Part shown: one piece after another, positions 61,890 to 64,000 of the stretch
Numbering within the stretch: the stretch's first letter is position 1
How the letters are laid out: the number at the start of each line of letters is the position of its first letter
Assembly: GCF_003589595.1 (NCBI RefSeq)
Contig: NW_020653945.1
Coordinates: 12,227,823 to 12,291,822, forward strand
DNA: 64,000 bases
Reading direction: 5' to 3'
From: Hyposmocoma kahamanoa
Taxonomy: Eukaryota; Arthropoda; Insecta; Lepidoptera; Cosmopterigidae
Translations under genes and position numbers: made by a program
Notes under the pieces: generated by a model
Database searches by the model: none
Told to the model about the DNA's origin: nothing
The model's input: only the letters and a program-made list of their open reading frames with translations

Positions 61890-63646
61890 TCATACTGTCT
61901 CCATGTTGCAATTAAGGCTCCCTAGTTGAAGTTCCATGCGTTTCTTGAAACCTTGAATTAATTCGTCCATCCTGCTGTAAAAGACAAAAAGAATTGTCTT
62001 TGAAAATATTTGGATGGTGAAATTAAACCTGGGAACTCAACATGAAAATAACCTTTGGACATTCGTATTAAAAAAAATTAAAAGATAAAATTAAATAAAA
62101 TTAAGTATTGTTGTACTGAACTGTTGCTATTGTACCCTACTATAAATAATTGGTTGTCTCGTGCCATATTCGATGTCTCGTGCATACATTTTGTATAATA
62201 ATAACTTATGATATTCAAAAGCTATATGGTGCTTTACAGGAATATGGCGTACATACTTTTTATCTTCTTCAGTTTCTAGTGGCGGAATTCCAGCCAATGC
62301 CTCCATCAAGTAGTTTCTAAAATAAAAAGGATTCACAGATACATACACTTTATCGTTTTTATTTTGTTATAAAGGAATTATGTAATTTTCTACAATGGTT
62401 TGTAATCTATGTTTTTTGCATGTCAAATAAAATCTTTTTTATTTTTACGTTTAATTACTATAGCTAATAAAAAAAAAACTATTAATTTAGCTTTACGCCT
62501 TCATTTTCAAAATTAGGTGGATCTTCGGGGTTTTGCATTTGTGTTTGATTAAAAAATGTATATGAATAAACAAATATATAATTAAATGCAATAAATACTA
62601 ACTCAGCTTTCCTAGTAAGATGCTCAGCGCAGGCAAATCTGAGCAGAGTGTACTCAAGCCGTGCCTGCAGCGCCGCAGAGCGCGTGGTTGCGACAGGCGC
62701 GCAAGCTGCCAGCCGAGCCAACTCCTCGCACACCGTCTCGCAGATGTCGCGGACGTAGCGAGATGATGCTGCACCGCAGATGCTATCCACCTAATAACAT
62801 TCGTATACGTTTATTAACACATATAGTACTACAATAAATAATTTATGGAAAAAACGGTATAAACGTGGACCAATTTTTGGTCCATAATACAAAACAAAAC
62901 AATTAATGATTTAACATAACCCAACATATACACATATTATATAGGGAATGAGAAATATGCCATAATAATAAATGAACTTAATCTTAATTACGGAAGTGTT
63001 CCTTCAACTTTCGAATAAGAAGCATAATTAGGCCTTGAAGGCCTCGCAAAAATTGCCATAGCGGACGGTATTTCACGTCCACACGGCGGGGTATTGGTAA
63101 AGTTTTCAACTAGCAATAATCGCACCTCGGATTAACCTCATCGGTTACGATATTGCCTCTGCGCAAAGTTAAACTTTCATTAAAACCTCCGCGAATGTCA
63201 TGTTCCCGAATTAACAAACTGCTTGCGCGTTTCAACTCGATGCTAATGCCATCTAGCGGATATTTTTGGTACTAAATACATGTAGCATAGCGCTTTGGTA
63301 GCATTTCGCTCGGACGTTAAACTTCATTTATTACTTTATTTGTAAGTCAATGTTTATTACCATTGAATTTTGCAATATTTTTATTACATTCGAAAATATA
63401 CTGAAATAATATACCTCAGCATGTACCGCAATCAGGTTATTGATAATCTCATAAACGTAAGGACGTGCGTCGTCCACTGGTGTCTCAACATCGGTTTTAT
63501 GCCTCCCCATGTACATGCTGGGCTCAATCGTGCCAACCAATGGGTCGCCCTTGTGTTCCAAATAAGTCTCGGCAATAGTAGTCTCCAGGGTGCTGAGTGC
63601 ATCTTTGGTAACTTGAATAGGTTGTGTTGGTTTTGGCAGACTGAAA
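61890..63646 (-). CDS. Exocyst complex subunit Sec5/EXOC2, C-terminal exons
   Basis: Four exons: 63646-63415, 62790-62603, 62316-62257, 61971-61890, phases 2, 0, 2, 2 consistent; stop at 61892-61890. The first carries DPLVGTIEPSMYMGRHKTDV, NLIAVHAE; the second SRYVRDICETVCEELARLAA and SAALQARLEYTLLRFACAEH; the third NYLMEALAGIPPLETEEDKK; the last MDELIQGFKKRMELQLGSLN. These match the C-terminal helical repeats of Sec5, a core subunit of the exocyst, which tethers secretory vesicles to the plasma membrane. About 190 residues of a protein of about 900 are seen; the 5' exons are beyond the window. The last exon's acceptor ACAGCAG|G was chosen by frame over the AG three bases before. Convergent with the ABCC gene. 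Confidence 0.88.
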
Positions 63647-64000
63647 CTGGAAATAAAAAATATATTCTGTATCACTTTATGTGTTAATGGCAGATTTCTG
63701 ACGTCCAAAAACATGTATGTGGTCGATGGCAGACATATTTTTAATCAGTAGTATTATAATTCATAATATGGGGTTATTTTCAATGAACCTATTTTTTAAT
63801 CTATTCTCGTGGGAATCGCGTAATCTGGTTAACAATTTGTTTGGTTCTATTTCGATTTCTATTTCCTTAATGGGGGGCACAAGGCTTGGGCCAGTGTCAG
63901 TTTTGGATTTGTTTGGTTAACATCCCAGGACGGGGTATTAGATTGTCACAAGTATAACCGTTTTAGTTTTACTTCGTGCATATTACATACTTGTCAAATA
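63647..64000. other. Intron DNA of Sec5-like gene
   Basis: No exon is recognisable. 63863-63906 (TTAATGGGGGGCACAAGGCT TGGGCCAGTGTCAGTTTT) repeats a sequence at 51139-51176, a further interspersed repeat. Confidence 0.45.

Overview
This is animal nuclear DNA, most likely from an insect and probably a moth or butterfly. Genes are split into short exons with GT-AG introns, the intergenic DNA is AT-rich, and mobile DNA is dense: a tRNA-derived SINE, several non-LTR retrotransposons, a Penelope-like element, and mariner, hAT-like and Transib-like DNA transposons. There is no bacterial organisation. The lepidopteran assignment is inference.

Five host genes could be assembled exon by exon with matching splice phases. 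(1) A HIG1-domain mitochondrial protein (+, coding exons 3889-3982 and 25394-25581). Its 282-nt coding region is split by a 21.4-kb intron that holds most of the transposons. (2) An Ana1/CEP295-like centriole protein (-, 37287 to 27158, 12 coding exons, about 2169 aa), convergent with HIGD1. (3) An unrecognised 119-aa gene (+, 33022-34281, 3 exons) interleaved on the opposite strand with introns of the centriole gene. (4) A full-length ABCC/MRP (ABCC4-like) transporter (+, 43597-61445, 29 exons, 1354 aa). (5) The last four exons of the exocyst subunit Sec5/EXOC2 (-, 63646 to 61890), convergent with the transporter; its 5' part lies outside the window.

The mobile DNA is layered. From about 4545 to 13780 a minus-strand I/LOA-like retrotransposon is split by a SINE, the SINE by a 5'-truncated jockey-like element (8-bp target duplication), that element by a DNA transposon with about 31-bp TIRs (7-bp duplication), and that in turn by a Transib-like foldback element with CACAGTG ends and a CGCCA 5-bp duplication. 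Next come a fossil of a related retrotransposon (+), an apparently intact mariner, a hAT-like MITE filled with telomere-like G-rich repeat, a 285-bp inverted duplication, and CACT-rich tandem duplications. The 3' UTR of HIGD1 carries a Penelope-like fragment; a 182-bp palindromic relative sits in an ABCC intron.

An ABCC intron (50871-55946) contains a 3.1-kb transposon with perfect 25-bp TIRs, TA target duplication and a three-exon DDE transposase with unusually long D-E spacing. A tandem copy of its target beside it preserves the empty site.

The best candidates for undescribed biology are the 119-aa nested gene, the spliced long-spacing DDE transposon, and the palindromic Penelope derivative.
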